From assembly GCF_018294505.1 (NCBI RefSeq), contig NC_057796.1:187450270-187514269 (forward strand): a stretch of 64,000 nt of DNA, written 5' to 3'. The translations under genes were made by a program, and so were the position numbers. The stretch comes from Triticum aestivum (Eukaryota; Streptophyta; Magnoliopsida; Poales; Poaceae). Shown one piece after another: positions 1 to 10,077 of this stretch. The notes under the pieces were generated by a model. It searched no databases. It saw only the letters and a list, made by a program, of their open reading frames with translations, and was not told the DNA's origin. Positions within the stretch are counted from its first letter, which is position 1; each line of letters begins with the position of its first letter.

Positions 1-264
1 TAATTAAATCGCAAATATTTTTCTGTTTAACCATATGTGTACGTGTCCTTTCGTCCTGCTCTCGCACGCTTGTCATCCCGCTGCCGCAGACGGCTTACAG
101 CGCAAGCTTGCGCATCGCGAGGGGCGTTCTTTTGGCCAAACATTGGTTCGAAGTGGCGCCTGAATCGTCGGTGAGCCTGTTCCCACGCAACCTCGCAGGT
201 TCCCGCGCAAGCTTCCTGCCAGACTCGGTGAAATCCCCCAAAATCCCAATGCTTACCAGCCTGC

Positions 265-272
265 TATAAAAA
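265..272 (+). promoter_or_regulatory. TATA box upstream of the alanine-rich ORF
   Basis: The sequence TATAAAAA lies about 90 bp before the ATG codons at 354 and 359, followed by a pyrimidine-rich leader. Spacing fits a plant core promoter. It is a sequence match only. Confidence 0.5.
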
Positions 273-358
273 CCCTCACGGCCGGCGAGTCCTGCGTCGC
301 ATTTTCCCCTCCCTCCCTGTAGCTTATCTCGTGTGCTTCTCCCACAATCGCTAATGGC

Positions 359-1102
359 ATGGCCCATCGTCGTCGCTCAGCCACTCCGCCGTCATCAAAG
401 GACAACTCCAGCTGGGAGGCAACACCGCGGCGGCGGCGCAGTCCCCGGCGTAGTGTAGTGCGCGTGGCGTCCCTGTTGGGTGTGCGCGCAACACCCACGA
501 CACGCTCCGCCGCCGCTGCCCGTCGGCAGCTATTGCCGGCCGCTGTTGCCGCCACACCACCGTCGAAAGCCAGGGCCATCTCCTGCTCCGCCACCGCGGC
601 CCAAAGGTAGGAGGTGGCCGTCGTGGCCGCCACCCCACTGCCGGCCACCGTGGCCATCACCCGCTCCGCCACCACGGCCCGAAGGCGGGAGGTGGTGGCC
701 GTGGCCGCCACCTCATCATCGGCCGCCATGGCCGCCAGCCCACCGTCGACCGCCGGGATCATCACCCGCTTCGTGACCGCCGCCCAAAGTAGGGAGGTGG
801 AGGTGGAGGCCCGCACGTGCGTCAGCGACCTTGCGCGCTACATCGAGTTCCTGCGGGAGGAGGAGGAGCGCCTCGTCGAGCATGCAAAGAGCCTTACCAC
901 AGCCGTGGCCGCAGCACACGCCGACGCAGAGGCGAGGAATCAGGAGATGTATGAGCAGTCCGGCCTCTTCGAGAGGCATCGTCTGGAGGGACAGTGGGCA
1001 TTTGAGCTGGCGAGCGTCGCTGAACGTGCAGCAGCGGCAAGCATCGTATTGCATTTCTCCAGCTCGTTGGTAGGCTCCTCCTCCTCCTCTGCCTCTTACT
1101 GA
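359..1102 (+). pseudogene. Alanine-rich ORF inside the CACTA element, one in-frame stop
   Basis: From ATG 359 one frame stays open to 1102 except for a single TAG at 608-610, giving about 247 codons. The first two thirds are alanine- and arginine-rich. They contain three imperfect repeats starting near 576, 654 and 759 (motif C/I-T-R-S/F-A/V-T-A/T-A). The stop falls in one repeat, where the equivalent codons of the others read on. The last 100 residues are charged and probably helical (LREEEERLVEH, then AAAHADAEARNQEMYEQ). I recognise no known domain. An overlapping minus-strand frame over the same GC-rich DNA is taken as a shadow. It may be a captured gene or an element gene, and it could still be an exon of a spliced gene. 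Confidence 0.4.
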
Positions 1103-1567
1103 GCACGCTCGGCAGAGGAGAGGCTGCCAGAAGTAGCACAAAGCCCCTCCGTGGTAGTAGTAGTATTTAGGGGCTATTTTTTCAGTTCATCTCACTATAG
1201 ATGTGTGGTCGAACTGTACAACGTACTTAAAATTAGCTAGTATATATAGTTGAACTAGCTATTTCAGTACGTGGTTGGCAACAATTGGGGAAAAGTTTGG
1301 TCGGTTTAGCTATCGAGTTGAACTGTTTGTATAAATTAAGAATGACTGCTTAATCTATGAATGAAATCTATGCTTAATTACATAATTTTAGTTGTAAAAA
1401 TTAGATATTGCTGGTGATTTTTAGCTGCATATTTTGACAAATTGCAGTGTTACAAGGATTGAAAAATGGCAATGTTACTAGATCAACAAATGTCAATCTT
1501 TCCAGTTTGACAAATGGCAACATACCCAATATGACAGATGCAAATGTTACCAAATTATTTGTACGTG
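1103..1567. other. AT-rich stretch without a recognised gene
   Basis: No coding signal. Around 1435-1550 the phrase 'acaaatggcaa...gttac' recurs several times in diverged form, suggesting decayed short repeats leading into the array that follows. Confidence 0.4.
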
Positions 1568-1905
1568 GTTGCACACGGGTCATCCAAAACAACCGTTTGC
1601 GTTGAAGGGATGCACAAATCCTGCGCTGCGGATTTTCCCTCGACTTAAGGGGGAAGACCATAGCTCTCACTTTGCATACGGGTGTTCTATCTAAAACGTT
1701 TGCAATCAAGAGCTGCATAAATCCTGCTCGGCACATTTTCTCTTGGCTTCCTAGGGAAGCTGTCGGTTTGCATACAGGTGTTCTAACTAAAACATTTGCG
1801 ATCAAGGGCTGCACAAATCCTGCTAGGCACATTTTCCCTTGGCTTCCTGGGGAAATTGTCAGTTTTGCATACGGGTGTTCTAACTAAAACGTTTGCGATG
1901 AGTGT
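1568..1905 (+). repeat. Tandem array, about 97 bp unit, 3.4 copies
   Basis: The anchor TTTGCATACGGGTGTTC recurs at 1671, 1767 and 1864, with a more diverged first unit starting near 1568. Spacings are 96 and 97 bp. Each unit also holds ACGTTTGCGAT and CACAAATCCTGC. The GTTTGCG core resembles CACTA subterminal motifs, so this may be an internal expansion of such a motif. Confidence 0.8.
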
Positions 1906-2221
1906 TTTATATTTAAAAACCATATTAAACTGCGGCTTGGGCGCCATTAATGTAGAGGATGCGAGCAAGGCGGGCGGCCATGGAAGTCAAAGGGCTCGCT
2001 TCCCGGTGAGCCTGCGCAGCATACAACTCGTACGCTTCCCAGTGAGCCTTCGCATTGGAGTACAGCTCGCACGCCTTCCGTTTAGTCAAGCACTCAAGCA
2101 CCTGTCAGCACGGCATCTCCAACCATTAAAAGAGTGAGCCGTGGCGTCACGTGAATGGTTAACAGAACACACGGAATTTAAATTATACAAAACCGTTGAG
2201 ATGTTACACTAGCAGAGCTAT
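1906..2221. other. Spacer with short direct repeats
   Basis: The stretch around 1997-2090 holds two to three diverged copies, about 34 bp apart, of a phrase like CGCTTCCC(G/A)GTGAGCCT. No gene is recognised. This spacer separates the 97 bp and 480 bp arrays. Confidence 0.35.
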
Positions 2222-4592
2222 TTGTTTCAAAATGCCTTTGTTGTCTGTTATTCGAGTGCGCCTTCTAAAAAAATGGACATGAAAAATACCACAGCATGTC
2301 GGGTGCCATTCCATTATAGCATGCAAAGATACATGAATTTCAGACGAGTTTTGGATTTACTAGAATTTAAAAACACAGTATCTCAACATTTTGCCGGCAA
2401 TCAACAGTGCCCTGTTGTTTGAAATTCATTCCCATTTCTTGCATGGGACCTAAGCATGCCCCGAAGTACACATATTTGATTTTTCAACCAATATATATGC
2501 ACTGGAGCTTGTGCATGTAGTTGAAATTTGAATTATGCACATGAAATGCCTAGAAAACCCAGTTAATGTATAAAAATGTCCAAACGAACCCCGAAAAATT
2601 CCAAAATTAAACACAATACTCCTGTTGTTCTATGTTGACACTAGAAATTTTGTGAAAGTAATAAGGGGCAACGGATATCGTTTCGTCCTCAAAGGTGGCA
2701 CGTTCCCTACCGAAACCATCACGCTTGTTGTGAGAAGCTCTGGTTTGTGAGAAGCTTATACCCAAACCTGCCCCAAATGGGACAAGAATTTTACCACGGC
2801 ATGTTGATGCCGCTCCATGATAGCATGCCAGGTTTCATGAATTTCAGACGAGTTTTGGATTTACTAGAGTTTAAAAACCAAGTATCTCAATGTTTGCGGC
2901 CGAGTGATGGTGGCAGGGTGTTTGAAATTCATTCCCATTTCTTGCATGGGACCTAAGCATGCAACCAAGGACACATATCTGATTATTCAACCAGTTTATA
3001 TGCACTGGAGCTTGTGCATGTAGTTCAAATTTGAATATGCGCATAAAATGCCTGCAAATCTCAGTTAATGTATAAAAATGTCCAAACGAACCCCAAAAGA
3101 TTCCAAAATTAAACACAACACTCCTGTTGTTCTATGTTGACACTAGAAAATTTTGGAAAGCAATAAGAGGCAACGGACATCGTTTTGTCCCCAAAGGTGG
3201 CACATTCCCTACCGAAACCATCACGCTTATTGTGAGAAGCTTATACCCAAACCTGCCCCAAATGGGACAAAATTTTGGCATGTTGATGCCGCTCCATGAT
3301 AGCATGCCAAGTTTCATGAATTTTAGACAAGTTCTGGATTTACTAGAATTTAAAAACCAGGTATCTCAATGTTTGCAGTTGAGTGACGGTGGCAGGGTGT
3401 TTAATATTCATTCACATTTCTTGCATGGGACCTAAGCATGCAACCAAGGACACATATTTGATTTTTCAACCAGTTTATATGCATTGGAGAATGTGCATGT
3501 AGTTCAAATTTGAATTATGCTCATAAAATGCCTGGAAAACCCAGTTAATGTATAAAATGTCCAAACGAACCCTGAAAAATTCCAAAATTAAACAAAACAC
3601 TCCAGTTGTTCTATGTTGACACTAGAAATTTTTTTGATAGCAATAAGAGGCAACGGATATTGTTTCGTCCCCAAAGGTGGCACGTTCCCTACCGAAACCA
3701 TCACGCTTGTTGTGAGAAGCGTATACCCATCCTCAAATGGGACAAAAAATTTACCATGGCATGTTGATGCCGTTGCATGATAGCATGCCAAGTTTCATGA
3801 ATTTCAAACGAGTTTTGGATTTACTAGAATTTAAAAACCAGGTATCTCTATGTTTGCGGCCGAGTGACGGTGGCAGTGTGTTTGAAATTCATTACCGTTT
3901 CTTGCATGGGACCTAAGCATGCAACCAAGGACACATATTTGATTTTTCAACCAGTTTATATGCACTGGAGAATGTGCATGTAGTTCAAATTTGAATTATG
4001 CACATAAAATGCCCGGGAAACCCAGTTAATGTATAAAAATGTCCAAACGAACCCCGAAAAATTCCAAAATTAAACAAAACACTCCTGTTGTTCTATGTTG
4101 ACACTCGAATTTTTTTGAAAGCAATAAGAGGCAACAGATATCGTTTCGTCCCCAAAGGTGGCACGTTCCCTACCGAAACCATCACGCTTGTTGTGAGAAG
4201 CTCTGGTTTGTGAGAAGCTTATACCCAAACCTGCCCCAAATGGGACAAAAAATTTACCATGGCATGTAGATGCCGCTCCATGATAGCATGCCAAGTTTCA
4301 TGAATTTCAAATGAGTTTTGGATTTACTAGAATTTAAAAACTAGGTATCTCAATGTTTGCGGCCGAGTGATGGCGGCAGGGTGTGTGACATTCATTCCCA
4401 TTTCTTGCATGGGACCTAAGCATGCAACCAAGGACACAGATTTGATTTTTCAACCCGTTTATATGCACTGGAGCATGTGCATGTAGTTCAAATTTGAATT
4501 ATGCACCTGAAATGCCTACAAAACCAAGTTAATGTATAAAAACGTCCAAAGGAACCCTGAATAATCCCATTTTTTTGACGACACACCTATAG
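2222..4592 (+). repeat. Five-unit tandem array, 480 or 504 bp units
   Basis: The anchor ATGAATTT(C/T) within a conserved block recurs at 2333, 2837, 3316, 3797 and 4300, with spacings of 504, 479, 481 and 503 bp. Long units carry an extra segment (TCTGGTTTGTGAGAAGC, at 2738 and 4201) that duplicates the preceding GTGAGAAGC. Short units lack it. The first and last units are partial. Small frames inside units are not conserved between units, so the array is taken as non-coding. Confidence 0.9.
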
Positions 4593-4872
4593 TTGCATGT
4601 TCACTGCAGATAAAAGCTCTAGCAATTCAAACAGCATCCTTTGCAGCTGTGACCCCATTACATAATTCAAATCAAGACGATAAATGAAGTAGATCGCACA
4701 CAATTTATGATCACGAACCATTTGAGATGCAGCACAAAATATCTTGGAGCACTGTCGGTGTATAGTATGCCTATGGCTTACGTGAGAAGGTGCGTCGGCT
4801 ATAGTCCACAGCCGACATGTCAAGCACACTAACTCACTCCCCAAATATCATTTCACTGTTCATTCATAGCCG

Positions 4873-5482
4873 GTGAAAGATGGGGACGTGGACCCACGTC
4901 GTGAGGGCAACTTCGACGAGAGCGCGGCCGCAGCCGCCAGGCGCGTGCTAACAAGCTTCGCGAGGCCGACCGCAGTCTGCATCCGGGCGGCCAAGACAGC
5001 CCAAACGGCCGCTGTTGCTTCTCAGGCGGCGGCGGCAGCATCTGCCTCGGGGATAGCCACTGCCGAGAGCGGCACATCAGCTGTCCGTTCCGTATTGGCG
5101 GCCTTAGCCCTGATGGAGGCTGCCCACTACCATGTCGAGGAGTGTCCACGCCCAGCTCGTGGCAGTCACCGCACAAATCGAATGAAGCTTCTCCGACAAC
5201 GGTCGGCAACCGATAGCCGAATAGTTGGCAATCGTCGAGAGAGTTCAAGCAGCCGTCCGTTCCTGCACGGCATACCTTGCCACGACGGATCCCGCCAGAG
5301 CCCAGACCGCGATCACCCACGCGCAGCTCGTGGCGGCCTATTCCAAAGATATGGCAGACGCGGATGGCGAAATGCTTGTCGAGTATGGTGCAATTGATGC
5401 CATGGAGCCCCTTCCCCAGGAGACAGTCAGGTGCGAGCTGGACATGGAGGCGGCGGCGGAGATCGACGAGCACCAGCCGTAG
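4873..5482 (+). pseudogene. Second alanine-rich ORF, frameshifted
   Basis: Two overlapping plus frames (4873-5397 and 5225-5482) join into one alanine-rich protein if a one-base shift near 5200-5225 is allowed. The N-terminal part has no ATG in frame near 4873, so the true start is unknown and may be in another exon. The C-terminal half contains TAITHAQLVAAYSKDMADAD and ends EIDEHQP at a TAG. It shares alanine-rich, helical character and an AxAHAxA-like phrase with the ORF at 359-1102, and both stops are closely followed by GTAGTAGTA. The two may be diverged copies of one gene. No known domain was recognised. Confidence 0.35.
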
Positions 5483-6137
5483 TAGTACTCTTTGTTTTGC
5501 TTAATTAAGAGCGTTAGTCTTTAATTTGTTAGAGTAATGTTTAGGTCAACTAGCCCTGTTTAATTGCTAAACTTGCTCGATTAAGAAGTGTGGGTGTGCT
5601 GTAGTCTCCTTTGTGTACCCAAATTATGCAATGACGTGGATGACCATTGTAACCTGGGAAATTCGAACCAAAATTTTTGACGTTCAAACTCAATACACAC
5701 GGGTTAAGCTATCTGAATCGTTTGTGATGTTCACATATTGTAAACAGTTTTGAATAAGGGACCGTGTTTGATGACACTTTGCGCGCCAGTTTTTTTGCTG
5801 AAGCGATTCCAAATTTTCGGCTTCCGCGGAAATATCTACCTCCCCGCCCCCTCCCCCTTACCAAAAGCCACATTTCCCATGTTTCCGCCTTCCTTTCCAA
5901 TTTGAAACCTTCACTCCTTGTTTGCAGCGCCGGCGACACTCCTCCACGCTGCTCGGCCTCGCCTATCCAGGCAGGTAATCCACACCCGACCCCCATCCTC
6001 CTTCTCCTTCCACATCCCACATGCCCCGACCGCCGGCGTGACACCTTCCACCCAAACCACCGACCCCTCCAGCAAATAAGCGCCGCCCTAAGCCATGGTG
6101 CACGCAGTATAGCCAGGATCCCAAGGACCATTTGGTA
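5483..6137 (+). other. Upstream region and probable leader of the B3-like gene
   Basis: No ORF of note. From 5820 the strand becomes pyrimidine-rich, as in plant 5' leaders. At 5972-5977 there is a strong donor-like CAG|GTAATC, and AG acceptors lie shortly before the ATG at 6138. A 5'-UTR intron is therefore possible. No convincing TATA box was found. Confidence 0.35.
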
Positions 6138-7718
6138 ATGGAGAAGCAAATCGTGGCCGCACACGCGGACGAGGTCGCGATGGCTGCCATTTGTGTCGAC
6201 CCCCAAATCTTGGAGGAGCACCTCGCCGTCGAGGCCACCATCGACGCCTCGCGCGCCGACGACGCAACGCGGTTGGCTGTTTGGTTCAATTCTGCAATGC
6301 GATGTTCAATTGTTGTGGGTGCATTCTGTTATTGTATACCATGTGAGAAATAAATTGAATTTGGCTATACTAAATAGACGAGAAACAAATACAATTGCTA
6401 TATTTCCATGTTGTTAAGCATGCTTGGTTTGGTTAACTGTCTGATCTTCTATTAAGAGTATGATATATTGTGCAATGTGGTGCTTAGTTAACCTTTGGTT
6501 CATTTGTTGTGGTGTTTAGTTAACTGTCTTCTTTGGTTCAATTCTGCAATGCGATGTTCAATAGTGGTGGGTGCATTCTGTTATTGTATACCATGTGAGG
6601 AATAAATTGAATTTGGCTGTAGTAAATACATGAGAAAAAATACAATTGCTATATTTCCAAGTTGTTAAGCATGCTTGGTTTGGTTAACTGTCTGATCTTC
6701 TATTAGGAGTATGTTATATTGTGCAATGTGGTGCTCGGTTAATGTTTGGTTCATTTGTTGTGGTGTTTAGCTAACTGCTTGGTTCAATTCTGCAATGCGA
6801 TGTCCAATTGTCGTGGGTAGAATTTTGTATTGTTGTGCATGTGAGGAATAAATCGAATTTGGCTGCACTTAATACATGAGAAACATATACAAGTGCTATA
6901 TTTCCTAGTTCTTAATCATTCTTGGTTTGGATAAATGGGTTTTCCATGTGGCTTGAATTAATCTGATGAATCTGCAATGTGCTTATTTTTCATCAACATA
7001 TTTTACTGATAGCATGCGAACCCTTACTTAACCTGATGACTAACTACCTTATATGTGTTGCAGGGAAACAATGGGAAGCACTGAGGTTTACAATCGAGGT
7101 TAGCACGTGCATGGTCTGTTGTCTAATAGCACATTATTGTGCAATTGCAGGAACCATTCTAATATTTAGGTTTTTAACAATTTGGCCTTGCACATGTAGG
7201 TCCTGCTATCAGAGGTTTTGACCCACTGTTCGACCCTTTTTGCATATGGGGAAATGAGTTGTCCATGAATATCAGTCAAGTCAAGAAACTCAGAAAGATT
7301 GTTAGGATAAAGAAATTAGCGACAAAAAACAACAAGATCTTTGTCTGCACAATGAAGAAGACATCAGTTCACTACAGGATGGTACTAACTATTATACCTT
7401 GCCTTTTTTATTCCTTTGCCCCATTTCCAATATAGAGAAGATATTTATGCACATCCTTGTTTTCAGGCCTTTCCAAAGCAGTTCACTAATGATTACCTCT
7501 CAAACCACCTGTATGGTCAGGAGGCGAGGAAGGTATTCATACAACACCCACGGTTCAATATTGAAGTGTTCCTGAAGAGGACGAAGGATGGACGGTCAAT
7601 CATCCACAGGCACTGGCCTAAAGTTACAAAGACCTTCAACATCAATGAAGGCTCAATATTCGCCTTCTGCTTCAGCAGTTTTCCAGATGAGATACATCTG
7701 TCTATGTACCGTCTATGA
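6138..7718 (+). CDS. B3-domain-like DNA-binding protein, four exons, apparently intact
   Basis: Exons 6138-6271, 7064-7098, 7200-7381 and 7467-7718 join in phase into 603 nt (200 residues and TGA). All three introns are GT...AG (792, 101 and 85 bp). The N-terminal 44 residues are alanine- and acid-rich. Residues about 100-200, spanning exons 3 and 4, fit a plant B3 fold: SVHYRM then FPKQFTNDYL (first strands), VFLKRTKDGR and HRHWPKV (the W-containing core), NINEGSIFAFCF, and a final strand ending SMYRL. B3 proteins are plant-specific DNA-binding regulators, so a nuclear role is inferred. The gene lies inside a CACTA element, so it may be a captured or element-borne gene. The 3' side has an AATAAA-like signal near 7882. 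The splice model is mine. Intron 1 is unusual in being built of tandem repeats. Confidence 0.65.
6281..6929 (+). repeat. Tandem repeat filling intron 1, about 250 bp unit, 2.6 copies
   Basis: The anchor TTGGTTCAATTCTGCAATGC recurs at 6281, 6533 and 6779 (spacings 252 and 246 bp), followed in each unit by GGAATAAAT(T/C)GAATTTGGCT and a GCATGCTTGGTTTGG-like phrase. The first unit starts ten bases after the proposed exon 1 donor. The array therefore enlarges intron 1 without touching the coding sequence. Confidence 0.85.
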
Positions 7719-7919
7719 TGCTAATTTCGAAAGGTTAGAGATGTTGCATGTGAAACTTGGTGCTGGTGTAGTTGTGTAATGGGGTAGCTGAGTGCTGAAG
7801 CTATATGATGTTGTACTCTGATGTATTTCAATTATGAAAATGAAATATATTGTGTGCTTAATATGAAATGTCAATTAGATTAATAAATGGATTATTAACA
7901 TGATAATTAGCCTGCTAAT

Positions 7920-8582
7920 TGGGTTTTTCTATTGCAAATGGTTATTGAGAAAACACCATGTGCGATGCATCCAATAACGCACACAGTTTCTAGGAATAAA
8001 CCGTGTTAGATTAATGAACAATCACACATGACATCCTCTTGAAAACTGTTTGCGTTAGGTCACCTGGCGCAAACGTTTACCACATAAAAACTGTGTGTGA
8101 TGGACAACCCGTGACACATAGTTTCTTCTAGGCACCGTGTGTGATGCATTCAATAACGCAAATGATAAAATTGTTAATACCGTGTGCAATGGAAACGCTA
8201 TCACAAACGATTTAACCGGGAAAATTGTGTGTGATGTACTTGCGAACAGAAACGTTTTCCTTGGAGTGACTGTGTGGGATGTATATACGAACGGAAACAT
8301 TTAGCGGTGACTGACTGTGTGGGATGTACTTACAATCGGAAATGATTTCGCCTGTATAATTGTATTTTTTAGCACTATTGTACGTATTTCTGTATTTGAG
8401 TGCTCGTCGGTCGCACACGACCTCATTTTGCCGAGCGTGTGTGCCAGGAGGGCATATCCCTGACGATTTCTAGGTCATGTGGTAAGGACACCCCTATCGC
8501 CCACACTAACTAGGCGACGGTTCCAAATGCCGTCGCGGAAAGGGGTTAAAAACCGTTTGTATAGCACCTTGTTGTACTAGTG
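7920..8582. repeat. CACTA subterminal repeats and right terminal inverted repeat
   Basis: Phrases of the form CCGTGTG(T/C)GATG(C/T)A and TGTGTGGGATGTA recur about eight times between 7955 and 8340, mixed with AACG(C/T)A blocks. The last 80 bp contain GGTTCCAAATGCCGTCGCGG, and the strand ends GTACTAGTG, the reverse complement of CACTAGTAC. Subterminal repeats in CACTA elements are known transposase-binding regions, and that role is inferred here. Confidence 0.75.
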
Positions 8583-9684
8583 TCAATGTAACTCCTTACG
8601 ACAAACTCTTTGTCACCTCCATAACCGAGAAACATTTCCTTAGTCCTCTTTAGGTACCTAAGGATAATTTTGATTGTTGTCCAGTGATCTACTCCTGGAT
8701 CACTATTGTAACCCCTTGCCAAACTCATGGCAAGGTACACAATATGTCTGGTATACAACATGGCATACTTTATAGAACCTATGATTGAGGCATAGGGAAT
8801 GACCTTCATTCTCTCCCTATCTTTTGCCGTGGACGGGTTTTGAGTCTTACTCAACTTCATACCTTACAATTCAGGCAAGAAATCCTTCTCTGACTGATCC
8901 ATTTTGAACTCCTTCAAAATCTTATCAAGGTATGTACTCATCAAAAGTCTTATCAAGCGTCTTAATCTATCTCTCTAGATCTTGATGCCCAATATGTAAG
9001 CAACTTCATCGAGGTCTTTCTTTGAAAAACTCCTTTCAAACACTCCTTTATGCTTTCCAGAAAATTCTACATCATTTCCGATCAACAATATGTCATTCAC
9101 ATATACTTATTAGAAAGGTTGTAGTGCTCCCACTCACTTTCTTGTAAATACAGGCTTCACCGCAAGTCTGTATAAAACTATATGCTTTGATCAACTCATC
9201 AAAGCGCATATTCCAACTCCAAGATGCTTGCACCCGTTCCATAAATGGATCGCTGGAGCTTGCACACTTTGTTAGCACCTTTAGGATTGAGAAAACCTTC
9301 TGGTTGCATAATATACAAATCTTTTTTAATAAATCCATTAAGGAATGCAGTTTTGACATCCATTTGCCAGATTTCATAAAATGCAGCAATTTCTAACATG
9401 ATTCAGACAGACTCTAAGCATCAATACGAGTGAGAAAATCTCATCGTAGTCAACTCCTTGAACTTGTCGAAAACCTTTCGCAACAAGTCGAGCTTTGTAG
9501 ACAGTAACATACCGTCAACGTCTGTCTTCTTCTTGAAGATCCATTTATTCTCTATGGCTTGCCGATCATCGGGCAAGCCAACCAAAGTCCATACTTTGTT
9601 CTCATACATGGATCCCATCTCAGATTTCATGGCCTCAAGCCATTTCGCGGAATCTGGGCTCATCATCGCTTCCTCATAGTTTGT
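8583..9684 (-). pseudogene. Copia C reverse transcriptase to RNase H remnant
   Basis: Reading leftwards from 9684: AMMSPDSAKWLEAM (start of the RT region) and NKWIFKKK. Next, after frameshifts, comes QMDVKTAFLNG with QPEGF (RT core, about 9370-9300). Then YASIIGSIKYAML and VDHWTTIKIILRYLKRTK (RNase H-proximal, about 8790-8660). The frame stops at the CACTA boundary in the phrase SYID. There are several stops and shifts, and the YVDD box is not legible. The first 161 bp also occur, nearly identically, at 37203-37364. Confidence 0.8.
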
Positions 9685-9970
9685 GGTAAACTTTGCCAAT
9701 GCGTCCCATGGTGATGTGGGCTGCCATGCTCTTTCCTAGACTCCAGGTTGGGGCATCAAAGGAAAACTCTATGGGCTCAGTGACTGGCATGAATGTCCTT
9801 CCTGGAACTTGAACTCGAATCATCCAGCGCTCCTCTTCTGGTAAAGTGGCGGTGTAGGTCCCGGTGAAGCTTGGTATTCCGATGTTCAGGTATCTAGTGA
9901 CTTCCTTCAAGTGTTGTCCAAAGGGTGTGTCTTCATCCGGTTGTGCAAACTTGTTCCTCGAGTCCGCCAT
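9685..9970 (-). pseudogene. Truncated leader ORF of G, left copy
   Basis: From ATG 9970 the frame runs MADSRNKFAQPDED and, through WSLGKSMAAH, into copia sequence at the 9684/9685 junction. The second copy (33679-34421) shows that about two thirds of the protein is missing. This copy keeps the reading frame at a G-run where the right copy has lost one base. The codons after 9684 belong to copia. Confidence 0.65.
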
Positions 9971-10062
9971 CCTAAGGTGTAGAAAATGGAGAGAAGTCAG
10001 AAATGAGTAGAGAAGAGTGACCTATAGCTTTTCTTAGTGGTCGTGTCCTACATTCAGCGTGT

Positions 10063-10074
10063 GCTCTGATACCA
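10063..10074 (-). promoter_or_regulatory. Primer binding site of G (left copy), tRNA-Met type
   Basis: On the minus strand the 12 bases read TGGTATCAGAGC, complementary to the 3' end of initiator tRNA-Met. It sits three bases from the LTR end at 10078. That is the expected position for first-strand priming of a minus-strand element. Confidence 0.8.
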
Positions 10075-10077
10075 TCT

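Larger units (their letters stand above)
1..8582. mobile_element. CACTA-type DNA transposon, right-hand part (continues off the left edge)
   Basis: The right terminus is visible. Read from 8582 leftwards it begins CACTAGTAC and runs into an inverted-type GCGACGG...CCGTCGC block, followed by about 600 bp of short GTGTG(C/T)GATG-like subterminal repeats. This is the usual build of Triticeae CACTA ends. The interior holds two alanine-rich decayed ORFs, two tandem arrays and a B3-like gene. The right flank is copia reading frame broken at a Tyr-Ile-Asp position, and bases 8583-8585 (TCA) would be the 3 bp target copy. The left terminus and transposase are not in the window, so the assignment rests on one end. 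The subfamily is not determined. Confidence 0.75.

Noticed and set aside
253..816. 187-codon minus-strand ORF at the left edge
   Set aside because: It is antisense to the alanine-rich plus ORF in GC-rich repeats, shows no motif, and is explained by composition.
2207..2216. CACTAGCAGA as a possible CACTA 5' terminus
   Set aside because: It agrees with the right terminus only over the first six bases and has no subterminal repeat pattern next to it.
2222..4592. CRISPR-like array
   Set aside because: Units are about 480 bp, contiguous and lack spacers, and the genome is a plant.
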